From Cytophagaceae bacterium ABcell3 (GTDB taxonomy: Bacteria; Bacteroidota; Bacteroidia; Cytophagales; Cytophagaceae): a stretch of DNA of 64,000 bases. Both the position numbers and the translations under genes were made by a program. Under the pieces are notes generated by a model, which saw only the letters and a list, made by a program, of their open reading frames with translations, was not told the DNA's origin and ran no database searches. Location: the NCBI GenBank assembly GCA_030913385.1, contig CP133159.1, forward strand, positions 310,001 through 374,000, read 5' to 3'. Below, piece after piece: positions 19,333-28,749 of this stretch (position 1 is the first letter of the stretch; each line of letters begins with the position of its first letter).

Positions 19333-20316
19333 ATGCGGCTAATTTCCCACCCAATATTGTGCAACTACTATGTAACCTATAGGTGCAATGCATCCTGTAG
19401 CTTTTGTGATATATGGGAAAAACCTTCGCCCTATGTCACCACCGAAAACACCCTGGCAAACCTTAAAGACTTAAAAAAACTAGGTGTAAAAGTAGTAGAT
19501 TTTACTGGCGGGGAACCCTTGCTGCACAGGGAAATCCCAGAAATATTGCAGGCGGCAAAAAGCATGGGGTTTATAACCACATTAACATCCAACGCTTTGC
19601 TGTACCCTAAACTGGCAAAAAAGCTCCAAGGGAAAATAGACATGCTTCACTTTTCGCTAGACTCACCAGATGAGCATGAACACAATAAAATGCGGGGCGT
19701 CAAGTGCTTTGATCATGTCATGCAATCGATAGAAGTTGCCAAAAAATTGGGTGAGAGGCCGGATATCATATTTACTGTTTTTAAAAACAATTTAAATAAA
19801 ATTGAGGGTATTTATAGAAACATCTGCCTGCCAAACAACCTTGTCCTTATATTAAACCCAGCTTTTGACTACAATGATGTAAAAACGGGCGAAGAACTGA
19901 CTGCAGATGAATTAAAACTCTTAAAAGTTTGGGCAAAAAAGAAAAATGTATACCTGAACGAAGCTTTTATAACCCTACGGCAAGATGGCGGAAACCACAT
20001 TTCAAACCCCGTATGCAAGGCCGCCAGTAGCACCATTGTCATTTCTCCGGAAAATGAATTGATTTTACCCTGCTATCACCTCGGAAAGAAAAAGTTTGAC
20101 ATCAACAACCGGCTTTACCAGCTTTATCATTCCCAAGAAGTAAAAGAACTGATAAAAAAAGAAGGGCGACTTGCTGAATGTGAAGGCTGTACGATCAATT
20201 GCTACATGCAGCCATCTTTTGCCGTGGAACTGAACAAATACTGGTGGAAAGCTTTGCCTTCTACACTAAAATACAACTATATAAAAGGAACCTGGAAAAG
20301 CCTTTTGCCAAGCTAA
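19333..20316 (+). CDS. Radical SAM protein with SPASM-like C-terminus
   Basis: A 327-residue radical SAM enzyme. The 4Fe-4S cluster motif CNASCSFCDIW (CxxxCxxC) is at about residues 18-28. The SAM-binding GGEPLL motif is near residue 63, and LHFSLDSPDEHEHNKMRG is typical of the SPASM/MoaA-like branch. The C-terminal part has additional cysteines (NPVCKAASS, LPCYHLG and ECEGCTINCYM) that could bind a second cluster. These features resemble peptide-modifying or metabolite-modifying enzymes, but no precursor peptide is visible nearby. A gene for an arginase-like protein follows after 62 bases on the same strand. Confidence 0.82.
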   Translation: MRLISHPILCNYYVTYRCNASCSFCDIWEKPSPYVTTENTLANLKDLKKLGVKVVDFTGGEPLLHREIPEILQAAKSMGFITTLTSNALLYPKLAKKLQGKIDMLHFSLDSPDEHEHNKMRGVKCFDHVMQSIEVAKKLGERPDIIFTVFKNNLNKIEGIYRNICLPNNLVLILNPAFDYNDVKTGEELTADELKLLKVWAKKKNVYLNEAFITLRQDGGNHISNPVCKAASSTIVISPENELILPCYHLGKKKFDINNRLYQLYHSQEVKELIKKEGRLAECEGCTINCYMQPSFAVELNKYWWKALPSTLKYNYIKGTWKSLLPS

Positions 20317-20378
20317 CCTAAAAAAACTTATATCCGCTTCCACTTTTTTATTAAATTTGAAAAGAAAGCAACCGTAAC

Positions 20379-21506
20379 ATGAACCTCAGAATATTTTTTG
20401 ATTCCATTACCGAAGGTCTATTAGATCATATCAAAGAACCCAACACCATGCTCAGGCAAGTGCTCCTGCACAAAGAGGAGTTCCCCTCCATCGAGCATAT
20501 TCAAGCAGCCATAATCGGGATATGCGAAACTGGTGGTGCGGATAAAATCAGAAAGAAATTTTATGCGCTGAAAAAAGGAACATCGTCAAATGTCATTATA
20601 GCAGACTTGGGCAACCTCCGTCCAGGCATGGATGAGCTAGAAACCTGCCAACGACTCAAAGAGGTATGCTCTATATTATTGGAAAAAGGCATTATACCAA
20701 TTATTATTGGAGATAGGCACAGTTATGACTACGGGCAGTTTCTCGCTTATGAAAATTCAGGAAAACTCATCAACTTCCTGAACGTTGATGCTTGCATTGA
20801 CTTATACAGTACCGAAGAGTTTGGCACAGACAAGCATCACATTCACAAGATATTGATGCACGAACCGGCCATGCTATTCAACTACAGCCACTTGGCATAC
20901 CAGTCTTTTCTCTGTGACCCCGAGACGGTAAATGTGCTGGAAAAACTCAATTATGAGGCCTACCGGATTGGTCGCATCAGGGAAAATATAAAAGAAACCG
21001 AGCCCGTTGTCAGATCTGCCGATATGATGAGCTTTGACTTGTCAGCGGTTAGACAAAATGATGCGCCTGGCACAATAAACCCTCAACCTTTTGGGCTTAC
21101 AGGTGAAGAAGCTTGTCAAATAGCGTGGTATGCAGGAATTAGCCCATCTATGAGCTCTATAGGTGTTTATGGCTATATGCCCTTTAACGACCCCATGGAC
21201 CAAACAGCAGGTGTAGCGGCGGTAATGATGTGGTATTTTGTAGAAGGTTTAGGAAAAAAAAGCGCCCAATTTAACTACGACGATCAACAACTGACCAAGT
21301 ATATTGTTTCTTTACAAGAGGAACCGCATAAACTGGTATTTTATAAGCATAACATCTCTGAGTTCTGGTGGATGGAAGTTCCTTATCCAAACAAAAACAA
21401 GAAAGGGTGTTCTGTTGTACCATGCAGTTATGAGGACTACCAGCTTGCGGCTAACAAAGGCGAAGTTCCTGAAAGGTGGTTACAGACCCATGCAAAACTT
21501 GTTTAG
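20379..21506 (+). CDS. Arginase/formimidoylglutamase-superfamily protein with altered metal ligands
   Basis: A 375-residue member of the ureohydrolase (arginase, agmatinase, formiminoglutamase) superfamily. The fold signatures align as GDRHSYDYG (canonical GGxHS), LNVDACIDL (canonical DAHxD) and SFDLSAVRQNDAPG (canonical SxDxD...P). The first histidine is kept, but the second-motif histidine is Cys and the second Asp of the DxD motif is Ser, so a standard di-manganese centre is doubtful. I recall the same SFDLSA-DAPG pattern from Bacteroidota proteins annotated as formimidoylglutamase. It may therefore be a degenerate paralogue typical of the phylum. The RDD gene starts 4 bases after its stop. 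Confidence 0.75.
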   Translation: MNLRIFFDSITEGLLDHIKEPNTMLRQVLLHKEEFPSIEHIQAAIIGICETGGADKIRKKFYALKKGTSSNVIIADLGNLRPGMDELETCQRLKEVCSILLEKGIIPIIIGDRHSYDYGQFLAYENSGKLINFLNVDACIDLYSTEEFGTDKHHIHKILMHEPAMLFNYSHLAYQSFLCDPETVNVLEKLNYEAYRIGRIRENIKETEPVVRSADMMSFDLSAVRQNDAPGTINPQPFGLTGEEACQIAWYAGISPSMSSIGVYGYMPFNDPMDQTAGVAAVMMWYFVEGLGKKSAQFNYDDQQLTKYIVSLQEEPHKLVFYKHNISEFWWMEVPYPNKNKKGCSVVPCSYEDYQLAANKGEVPERWLQTHAKLV

Positions 21507-21509
21507 CGT

Positions 21510-21959
21510 ATGCGCCCTGAAAATATCTATGTAGTGGACAGTGACACCCCTGCCTCGCCAGGAGAAAGGGTCGTGGCATTTCTCATTGACTATGCCATAG
21601 GAGGAGGGCTATGGTTCATACCTTACGTAGGAGTTGCCCTTAGCACCCTATACCTACTAACCAGAGACGGGCTTCCATTTTTAAAACATAGATCTGTAGG
21701 AAAAATAATACTCAACCAACAAGTAATCCACAACCACAGCCGAAGCCCTGGCTTAAAGACGTCGCTGAAAAGGAATTTCATTTTTATCCATAATATAATA
21801 ACAGCAATACCTGTTGTTGGTGAAGAGTTTGCTTATCTGGTATTGTCACTCAACTTATTAGCTTTTGCCATAGAGAGCTTCCTCATGTTTACCCATTCTG
21901 ACCATCAAAGGCTGGGAGACCAGTTTGCAAACACCCATGTCGTAAAGTATGAGCAATAG
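21510..21959 (+). CDS. RDD family membrane protein
   Basis: A 149-residue membrane protein. The start carries the family pattern (SPGERVVAFLIDYAIGG, the R..D of RDD domains), followed by LLTRDGLPFLKHRSVGKIIL, which is the typical RDD central loop. The final segment HQRLGDQFANTHVV matches the last conserved Asp motif. Three to four spans are visible. RDD proteins are proposed ion or small-solute transport or accessory proteins; the role here is unknown. It is translationally close to the arginase-like gene. Confidence 0.8.
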   Translation: MRPENIYVVDSDTPASPGERVVAFLIDYAIGGGLWFIPYVGVALSTLYLLTRDGLPFLKHRSVGKIILNQQVIHNHSRSPGLKTSLKRNFIFIHNIITAIPVVGEEFAYLVLSLNLLAFAIESFLMFTHSDHQRLGDQFANTHVVKYEQ

Positions 21960-21989
21960 AACTTATTCTCAAAAAAGAACCCAAATGGG

Positions 21990-24671
21990 TTATAACCTAA
22001 AACGGTAGGTATATTTAATCAGGAATGTATTGTGTGCCGTCCCCCTAAACAAACCTTCTGAAAGATGGCGAAATCCGGGGTTTGCCATAAGTGGTGTATC
22101 TGTTTTTCCCTGTGCCCAAACCAAAAATAAAGTAGATCCGGGTGTATATTCCCAACGCATAACTAGGTTGGACCGGAACTCTATGAAGTCAAAGTCAGGA
22201 TTGTCAAAATTATAATCCGGGCTATAGTTACCCGTTTCATCAACTTTATAAACATTATTTGTCTCCTCATAAACAATACGATCAGGAGAGATATCATCAA
22301 ACCGGTCTGTATACTGTTCAGCGCTTGCAGAAGTAATACTTTTGAACTGCTCAAACCTCCCCGTGGATAAAAATGGCTGTCCCCAAAACTCAATGGTCAA
22401 ATCTGGGGTAATATTATACATAAGTCTCACAGCCATGGAGTAAGTCCTTTGGTTAATTGTACCTGTGATATACCTGTTTTCACCATTCACCGAAGCTGTA
22501 GCTACATACTGCTGATCATCTCTATTGTATTCAAAATTGGGGTGGAGAGAAATGTTCAATGCGTCAAAAGGTCTATAGTTGACATAAAAGCCCCCTTCAA
22601 AAAAGGTCTGGTAATCATATTTACCGAAAAACCATCCGTTGTTAAAACCACCACTGACTTTCTTTCGGTTATCTGTTCCACCATAATACCAAAAAGCCGT
22701 TCCACCGGGATATTTAATCCCCGGGCCGCCCCGTAAGTCTGCATTAGAAATATTTTCACCGATCAAAGCAACGCCACTTCCAAAATACCAAAAATTGGTA
22801 AACTGGGTATGAAAGTGGGTTTGGTACCTCTGGTGGATATTTACCCCTTGAAAATCCCAGTGCATTTGCTGAAGCCCAACAACATTAAAGTTTCGCAAAA
22901 ACTTCCAAGCTTTTGTAATCCTGTACTGAAGCCAAGACCATTGGCTGATTTGATCAGAGTTTCTTAAAAAGCCAATATCATTGAGTTCTAACCCCGGCGA
23001 CCTCCAGGTAAGTCCAGTTTGGAACAGTAAGTTTCCACTGTTTTTGCCAAGTTTAAAAGTACCACCCGACCCTGTCAAAGATGTTAAAGAGGAATCTACG
23101 GAAAGATGGCGGGCATCAGGTCTTTGAAAAAAACGCTCTCCCGAGGTTTGGGTAGCTATAATGGATTCCTCATCGCCGGCAACATGGCTAAACAAAGACT
23201 TTAGTGATACATAGTAATTACGGTCTTTCCAGTGGTGCAAAAAGTCAAATCCCCCAGTATAAGCTTCTCTATGCAGGAAATTCAAATGAGGCTCGTCCAG
23301 CTTACGGTTAACAGATGTCAACATAGCACCAACAACGGTATTGCCGTCATTAATATCTTTCTGTACCCTACCCACCAAAAAATTGGTAAATGGGTCTACC
23401 ACCACATCTTTTACCTGTCCATCGCTATCAATTTCAGCAACACCAGTGGCTGTAGCAGATTGTAAAATCCCCCACGAAAGTCCATTTTTATCTTTTCCCG
23501 TAAGTTTAACAGCCGATAATATAGAGCTGTTTTGTGGGTGGTTCATGTATTCATTAGCCCCTGTTTGTGGAAAATAACGAGAAGTGCCACCAATACGCCT
23601 GGAATAAAAGAGGTTATCATTGTTAAACTCACCGCCAGCGGCAGAGTTGGCGATTTGAAAATCAAGAATATTTCGCCCCTCCTTAAAAAACTCCCTCCGT
23701 TCCTCAAAGAATAAACGGTAAGCAGTAAGGTTTACCATAGAAGGGTCTGCCTCGACTTGCCCAAAGTCAGGATTAAGCGTAAAGTCTAAAGTGATGTCGC
23801 TGGTAATACCAATTTTTCCATCGACGCCTGCCGAAACATTATAAGATCGCCCTGTAGCATAAGGATTGCCTGGCTCTTTTTCAAAACGTTCTGCTTGCCC
23901 TAAGAGATAAGGCTGGACTTCTACTTGTCTTTGAGGCTTAATCCCTTTTAGGTCACGCAGCTCACCAAACCTGTGCACATAACCTGCGGCTCCCTGAGGT
24001 ATAGCTTGCCACATAGACCATTCATCTTCACGGAAATATTTTCTGGCCACCTGTAGCCCCCACACCAAGTCATCCTTATTAGTGAACCTTAGCTGACTTA
24101 AAGGAATCCGCATTTCAGCATTCCAACCTTCAGAGTCAAAAGATGTCTTAACATACCAAACCGGATCCCAATCGGTATCCCAATGATCCCCATCGTTGGT
24201 AGCAATTTCATCATTCTTCACCCCGATAGCACTTACACCAAACGAAAATGCAGTACGGTGGTCAAAGTAACTATCTATCTGAATTTGTATTAAATCCCCT
24301 TCAAAACCATCCCGACGAGACATCCTTTTAACGATCTTCGAGGGATCATCATCGTAAGCTTTTACGGCTACATACAGGTTTTTTTTATCATAAAGTATTT
24401 TGAACTTTGTTTTCTGAGAGGGAGGCTGGCCATCATGTGGATAACGCTGGGTGAAATCTCCCTGCCAGGACACAAGGTCCCAAACCTCATCATCCAATTG
24501 CCCATCAATGGTAGGTGGTGTTTCAGTATATGCGGTACGGTACACCCTTTTTTTGCCATCACCAGCTAAGACATCTGGCAAACTGAAAAGATGCAGAAAT
24601 ACCCCTACAAAAAGAAAAACATATATCCGTATAAGGATGATCAAACCCTTCAAATTTATTTCAGGAAGCAA
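21990..24671 (-). CDS. DUF5916 outer-membrane protein with CBM9-like N-domain
   Basis: An 893-residue protein. The N-terminus is basic and hydrophobic (signal peptide up to about residue 37, ending near DVLAGDG). Residues 45-235 form a carbohydrate-binding family 9-like domain (PTIDGQLDDEVW, FDHRTAFSFGVSAIGVKND, WNAEMRIPLSQLRF). The rest matches the DUF5916 beta-rich region (FTLNPDFGQVEADPS, ERREFFKEGRNI, LFYSRRIGG). It ends in alternating aromatic strands (FLIKYTYRFRL), consistent with an outer-membrane beta-barrel. The family often sits beside proteases or metal-dependent hydrolases, but none is adjacent here. Substrate is unknown. Confidence 0.82.
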   Translation of the reverse strand: MLPEINLKGLIILIRIYVFLFVGVFLHLFSLPDVLAGDGKKRVYRTAYTETPPTIDGQLDDEVWDLVSWQGDFTQRYPHDGQPPSQKTKFKILYDKKNLYVAVKAYDDDPSKIVKRMSRRDGFEGDLIQIQIDSYFDHRTAFSFGVSAIGVKNDEIATNDGDHWDTDWDPVWYVKTSFDSEGWNAEMRIPLSQLRFTNKDDLVWGLQVARKYFREDEWSMWQAIPQGAAGYVHRFGELRDLKGIKPQRQVEVQPYLLGQAERFEKEPGNPYATGRSYNVSAGVDGKIGITSDITLDFTLNPDFGQVEADPSMVNLTAYRLFFEERREFFKEGRNILDFQIANSAAGGEFNNDNLFYSRRIGGTSRYFPQTGANEYMNHPQNSSILSAVKLTGKDKNGLSWGILQSATATGVAEIDSDGQVKDVVVDPFTNFLVGRVQKDINDGNTVVGAMLTSVNRKLDEPHLNFLHREAYTGGFDFLHHWKDRNYYVSLKSLFSHVAGDEESIIATQTSGERFFQRPDARHLSVDSSLTSLTGSGGTFKLGKNSGNLLFQTGLTWRSPGLELNDIGFLRNSDQISQWSWLQYRITKAWKFLRNFNVVGLQQMHWDFQGVNIHQRYQTHFHTQFTNFWYFGSGVALIGENISNADLRGGPGIKYPGGTAFWYYGGTDNRKKVSGGFNNGWFFGKYDYQTFFEGGFYVNYRPFDALNISLHPNFEYNRDDQQYVATASVNGENRYITGTINQRTYSMAVRLMYNITPDLTIEFWGQPFLSTGRFEQFKSITSASAEQYTDRFDDISPDRIVYEETNNVYKVDETGNYSPDYNFDNPDFDFIEFRSNLVMRWEYTPGSTLFLVWAQGKTDTPLMANPGFRHLSEGLFRGTAHNTFLIKYTYRFRL

Positions 24672-24875
24672 ACTCTAACAAGGTCAAGGAATAGAAGAAC
24701 CTGAAAGGTATATTAAACTATATATCCATCATAGCCTAAAAGGCACATGACTCATTTTTGGCCTATAAAGATAATGTATATTTTACAATAACCGTAAAAA
24801 ACATGCAATAAAATAAAAAAGGTATCTTTATTACCTTGTAAAAAATTTGACTCTATAGTAAACTAGGCTAATAAG

Positions 24876-25655
24876 TTAATGGCCTTCAGCGGATTCGGCT
24901 TTATTGAAAATATACTTTTGATATAGCTGTTCGGACAGGTTCTTTTCTACGACACTTTTGTTATCCTCCCAGAAATGGATCAGTTTATGCAGAGGAACGA
25001 TTTCATAATATGCTGCACTAAGGTTTTTGTTATGCCTTACACCAGACATGTTAGTTTCCCAAGGCAACAAAAAAGGGTTTTGACCATTTGATGTATAAGT
25101 TAAAGTATCGGAAGAAAAAATAACTTCAATCTTTTTTGAAAAATCCATAGTTTCAGTAAAACAATGAGCTAAGACTGAGTTTACCTTATCTGCGTCTTTC
25201 AACAAACTAATCAGTTCCCTTCTGTCAGGTTTAGACATCTTCTTGAAACTGGAATGGCTTTTAGCGATTCTTTTAGCATTTTTCTTAAGATAAGCATTAG
25301 AGAGCGCATAGGTAGGCACTGCTTCATAATCAGGGTTATTATTTAAAGGCATAAAAGCCTGAATGGATTCTTGGTTAATCTTCTTAATATATAAGGGGAA
25401 GCGCTCACCCGGAGAGTTCTTTTCTCCAAACAGTTCTTTAAACCCTTTAAATCCTGACACTGAGGTTCTGTACAGACTAAACACCTCGCCCTTAGGCACT
25501 ATCTCATACTCTACAACAGTAGGGTATGATAACATATTGCTGACCCAATAGCTTTCTGAGATCTTTACTGAGCGAATACTATCTATATGATAAGTGCTTT
25601 GTGCTTGAACCATTCCGGTTACCAAACACAACATTAGGAAGAAAAAATATTTCAC
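24876..25655 (-). CDS. Secreted protein of unknown function
   Basis: A 259-residue protein that I do not recognise. It has a clear signal peptide (MKYFFFLMLCLVTGMVQAQ, cleavage after AQA/AQ near residue 19) and no lipobox or further membrane span, so it is periplasmic or extracellular. The mature part is soluble and lysine-rich with one internal cysteine. It lies alone between the DUF5916 gene and the histidine kinase gene, both on the same strand but with gaps of about 200 and 67 bases. Confidence 0.6.
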   Translation of the reverse strand: MKYFFFLMLCLVTGMVQAQSTYHIDSIRSVKISESYWVSNMLSYPTVVEYEIVPKGEVFSLYRTSVSGFKGFKELFGEKNSPGERFPLYIKKINQESIQAFMPLNNNPDYEAVPTYALSNAYLKKNAKRIAKSHSSFKKMSKPDRRELISLLKDADKVNSVLAHCFTETMDFSKKIEVIFSSDTLTYTSNGQNPFLLPWETNMSGVRHNKNLSAAYYEIVPLHKLIHFWEDNKSVVEKNLSEQLYQKYIFNKAESAEGH

Positions 25656-25722
25656 TATAAAAATGTTTATGTATGCTGGCTTTTACCATAACACATAAAG
25701 TACATTTTTGTTAGCGGTACCC

Positions 25723-27630
25723 TTAAAAGCACTTTAACTGGATCGCAAAAGTTGTTCCTTTATCAAGTTCACTCTCTACCTCAATTTTACCTCCTGCATT
25801 TTCAACCATCCGCTTTACCACATAAAGCCCAAGCCCTGTCCCTTCTACATGTTGATGGGCTCGTTTAAACATATCAAAAACTTTTTTCTGGTATTCTTTG
25901 CTAAGCCCCAAACCATTATCTGAAACCTTCAGGTAAATGCAATTTTCCTGCTGCTCAGTTAAGATTTGAATATATGGCTTTCTTTTAGGCGAAGAATATT
26001 TAATAGCATTTGAAACTAAATTATATATTATACTTCTAAGGTTCTTTCTTGAGTAAACAATATCTTTGGCCTTAAAATCAACATAAATGTTTGGCTGGTA
26101 CTTTTCTACCAAATCATTAATATCAGGCAAAACATTGCTCCAAATATCTTGAAAAACAAGACGCTCATAATCCTGTTCCGGTGCACGCTGAACTTTGGTA
26201 ATTTCAGTTAAATCTTTAATGGTGCTTTTGAAGCGATGAACAGATGACAGCAAATAGTCTATAATGGAGGACTGTTCAGCATTAAGGTCAAAGTCTTCAA
26301 TATATGCATTAAGCAGACCCTCCATGTTGCTAACAGGAGCTTTTAAGTCATGTGAGGCTGCATAAATAAAATTGTCAAGGTCTGTATTGATATGCATTAA
26401 CTCTTGGTTTTTGCTTTCAAGTCGCATTTCAGCATTTTTCAATTCAGCTTCTATAGTTTTCAGATAATGTATATCTGTTGACGTTCCTAACCACTGGGTT
26501 ATTTCTCCTTGATTATTTTTCAAAGGTGTAGCCCTAGCCAAGTGCCACCGGTACGAACCATCGCTCCCCCTTTTAAGCCTTACCTCCTTCTCATAAAGTT
26601 TTCCTGCATTAATTGCATCTTTATAAATTTTGCTTGTTGAAGAAAGGTCATCAGGGTGCAACACCTTTTCCCAACCCCACAATTTAGTTTCTTCATACGT
26701 CATTCCTGTATAGTCATACCACTTTTGACTATAATATACAATCTCTCCAGAAGGCAACGCTGTCCAAGTGATTTCGGGCAGGTTTTCCAACAGCTGCTGT
26801 ATTCTATTTTCGTTATGCTTTACCTCCCTGTTCGCCTCAACTGCCTGAGTAACATTATTGGCGATAACAGTAATACCGCCCACAGTCCCATCAGGGTCTA
26901 CAATAGGATGGTACACCATATCAAAGTATATTACCTTTTTATTCTTTCCAATATCACTCACCTCAATAGGCATTTCTTTACCTATAAAGGGCACCCCCGA
27001 TTGAATAACATCATCCATAATTTCTTTATAGCCCTGTTTTATTAATTGAGGGAAAGCTATAAATAAGGGTTTGCCTATAACTTCTGAGGCTTCCTTGTCC
27101 CAAATGTCATAAAAAGGGGGGTTGGCTATTTCAATAATATAATCTGCCCCTGTGAGCTTACCCATTGCAAAAGGAGACTTCTGCGATAGTTTCTGAAAAA
27201 CCCTCCTTTCTGCTTCGGCAGATATTTCATGAGAATGCGTGATATCTTCTACTTTATGAAGAATATAAAGAACATTGCCATTATTGTCCAGCACGGGGGT
27301 GTTTACAGGTTTCCAATACTTCATGGCAAAACCACCTCCTGGCTTACGTACATCATAGCGCTGCACAGCCATCTCATGAGGTCTTTTATTAGCAATAGTA
27401 TACTCTAATGAAGTCTTCAGGTTATTAACACCTTGAACCTCTTCGGCAGCAGGGTTGTCAGGAAAAACATCAAAAATGTACCTTCCAATTATTTTCTCCC
27501 TTTCCGTCAGGGTCGCCTCCAGGTAAGCATCTGTTGCGTTAAGGATATAAAACTTCGGATCTAGAAAGAGGTATAGGTCCGGCGCTTTATTAAATATGTC
27601 AAAATCTTGAGGTTGAACAGCAGCTGCCAC
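25723..27630 (-). CDS. Multi-PAS sensor histidine kinase, apparently cytoplasmic
   Basis: A 635-residue histidine kinase with no membrane span. Three PAS domains are visible: about residues 10-130 (APDLYLFLDPKFYILNATDAYL), 140-265 (SPFAMGKLTGADYIIEIANPPF) and 275-400 (LPEITWTALPSGEIVYYSQKWYDYTG, with the PAC end WLGTSTDIHYLK). HisKA follows, with the phosphorylated histidine in AASHDLKAPVSNMEGLL near residue 430. HATPase_c ends the protein with N box SNAIKYSS, DNGLGLS (G1) and GTGLGLYVVKRM (G2). No response regulator gene is adjacent, so its partner is unknown. Several PAS pockets suggest small-molecule or redox sensing. Confidence 0.88.
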   Translation of the reverse strand: MAAAVQPQDFDIFNKAPDLYLFLDPKFYILNATDAYLEATLTEREKIIGRYIFDVFPDNPAAEEVQGVNNLKTSLEYTIANKRPHEMAVQRYDVRKPGGGFAMKYWKPVNTPVLDNNGNVLYILHKVEDITHSHEISAEAERRVFQKLSQKSPFAMGKLTGADYIIEIANPPFYDIWDKEASEVIGKPLFIAFPQLIKQGYKEIMDDVIQSGVPFIGKEMPIEVSDIGKNKKVIYFDMVYHPIVDPDGTVGGITVIANNVTQAVEANREVKHNENRIQQLLENLPEITWTALPSGEIVYYSQKWYDYTGMTYEETKLWGWEKVLHPDDLSSTSKIYKDAINAGKLYEKEVRLKRGSDGSYRWHLARATPLKNNQGEITQWLGTSTDIHYLKTIEAELKNAEMRLESKNQELMHINTDLDNFIYAASHDLKAPVSNMEGLLNAYIEDFDLNAEQSSIIDYLLSSVHRFKSTIKDLTEITKVQRAPEQDYERLVFQDIWSNVLPDINDLVEKYQPNIYVDFKAKDIVYSRKNLRSIIYNLVSNAIKYSSPKRKPYIQILTEQQENCIYLKVSDNGLGLSKEYQKKVFDMFKRAHQHVEGTGLGLYVVKRMVENAGGKIEVESELDKGTTFAIQLKCF

Positions 27631-27803
27631 AGTAAATAAAAGATGAAAGAAACCTTAAATACAAATATGATTCAGTTTATAATAATAGAATAAATAAGTA
27701 AACCACCATATTATTACAGTAGTTAATGAGTCAGCTAATTTAAAGAGAAATATTGCTAATTATTAAATAAAACACAAAAGTTAAGGAAATGCTGTTTAAA
27801 AAT

Positions 27804-27828
27804 AAACTGCCGATATACCCGGCAGTTT
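27804..27828 (-). terminator. Intrinsic terminator of the small secreted-protein gene
   Basis: AAACTGCCG / CGGCAGTTT stem with a 7-base loop, followed by A/T on the minus strand, 18 bases beyond the stop at 27846. Confidence 0.7.
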
Positions 27829-27845
27829 TAATCATAACCAATTTA

Positions 27846-28250
27846 TTAGAAAGAATCTCTACCATTCATATAATACTGCTCCAGCTCTTCTGGGCTTCCA
27901 CCTATATAGTTGCCCTCACGGTTGTAGTAATACGTGCGGTGAGACCGAACATTACCTTGCCGGTCATAGCGTGTGCTTGAAACTAGACGACCCTGGTTCT
28001 TTACGCTAGACCATTGCCTAGTACCGTCCCTTCTAAAATATAGTTCCATTTTTTTGTACTTCTCTCCTCGAGCGTCAAAGAACATCTTCTTGTGATAAGA
28101 GATATTGCACTGCCTGTTAAAATAAATAACCTCCCTTTTAGTACCATTGCCATAAGCCACTACATGATCTACTGGCTCACAAGAATCATTGCCATGTCCT
28201 AGGAAAGGGAAAAATAAAACGACAGCTAGGATATAAAAAAACTTTTTCAT
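27846..28250 (-). CDS. Small secreted protein of unknown function with MORN-like repeats
   Basis: The start at 28250 (MKKFFYILAVVLFFPFLGHG) gives a clean signal peptide and a 134-residue protein. The reading frame extends upstream to 28343 but that part has no signal character. The mature part has repeating short strands (YFRRDGTRQWSSVKNQGRLVSS, RYDRQGNVRSHRTYYYNREGNYIGG), similar in rhythm to MORN-type repeats. There are two cysteines (DSCEP and RQCNIS) that might form a disulfide. It is followed by an intrinsic terminator. No function can be assigned. Confidence 0.6.
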   Translation of the reverse strand: MKKFFYILAVVLFFPFLGHGNDSCEPVDHVVAYGNGTKREVIYFNRQCNISYHKKMFFDARGEKYKKMELYFRRDGTRQWSSVKNQGRLVSSTRYDRQGNVRSHRTYYYNREGNYIGGSPEELEQYYMNGRDSF

Positions 28251-28369
28251 AAGCATAAAAAGTTTAGTTTCTATCATTACCGCAAAAGATGTGCCAATAA
28301 AAAGGAGAACATCGTAGATAAAAGACCTAATATCGCAAACCAAACACTTTCCATACCTAAATTACCTAT

Positions 28370-28394
28370 GCAGGGTGCTGGTTATACACCCTGC
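28370..28394. terminator. Hairpin beside a VOC-gene remnant
   Basis: GCAGGGTG / CACCCTGC, 8-bp perfect stem, located just after the stop of the VOC remnant on the minus strand. It was probably the terminator of the lost gene; the T-run is poor. Confidence 0.4.
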
Positions 28395-28401
28395 AATAAG
28401 C

Positions 28402-28518
28402 TTAACTTAAAGACTCGTGCACACACAGTACATTTCCTTCTGAATCTTTAAACCACGCCGACCTTTCAGTATCTGAATCCTCTGTCACTAAAGTTGGCAT
28501 CACCTTTTTGTTTTTTAG
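28402..28518 (-). pseudogene. C-terminal remnant of a VOC/glyoxalase-family gene
   Basis: The last 36 or so codons of a vicinal-oxygen-chelate protein remain: VMPTLVTEDSDTERSA, then WFKDSEGNVLCVHESLS and a stop at 28402. The FKDxEGN pattern is the familiar end of the glyoxalase/PhnB fold. An in-frame TAA lies just upstream (near 28519) and no start or N-terminal domain is present. The rest of the gene has been deleted, probably during rearrangement of this accessory region. Confidence 0.6.
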
Positions 28519-28749
28519 CTTAAAAATATCTGACTTGTATAAACACAAAACCTAAAATGAACCCCACTTGTCCGATTTTTAAGTATAAATGACCTATTAT
28601 TAACCATCTGTTTAGCAGCGACTAATGATATTTGCACCATCAGTTATGAAAAATGATGGGGACACCTTATGAAGCCATCAAAAATAAATGAATAAGGCGA
28701 GGATGCTGAAAATCGTAAAGAGTAGGCAGCAATTTTAATTACTTTTACA

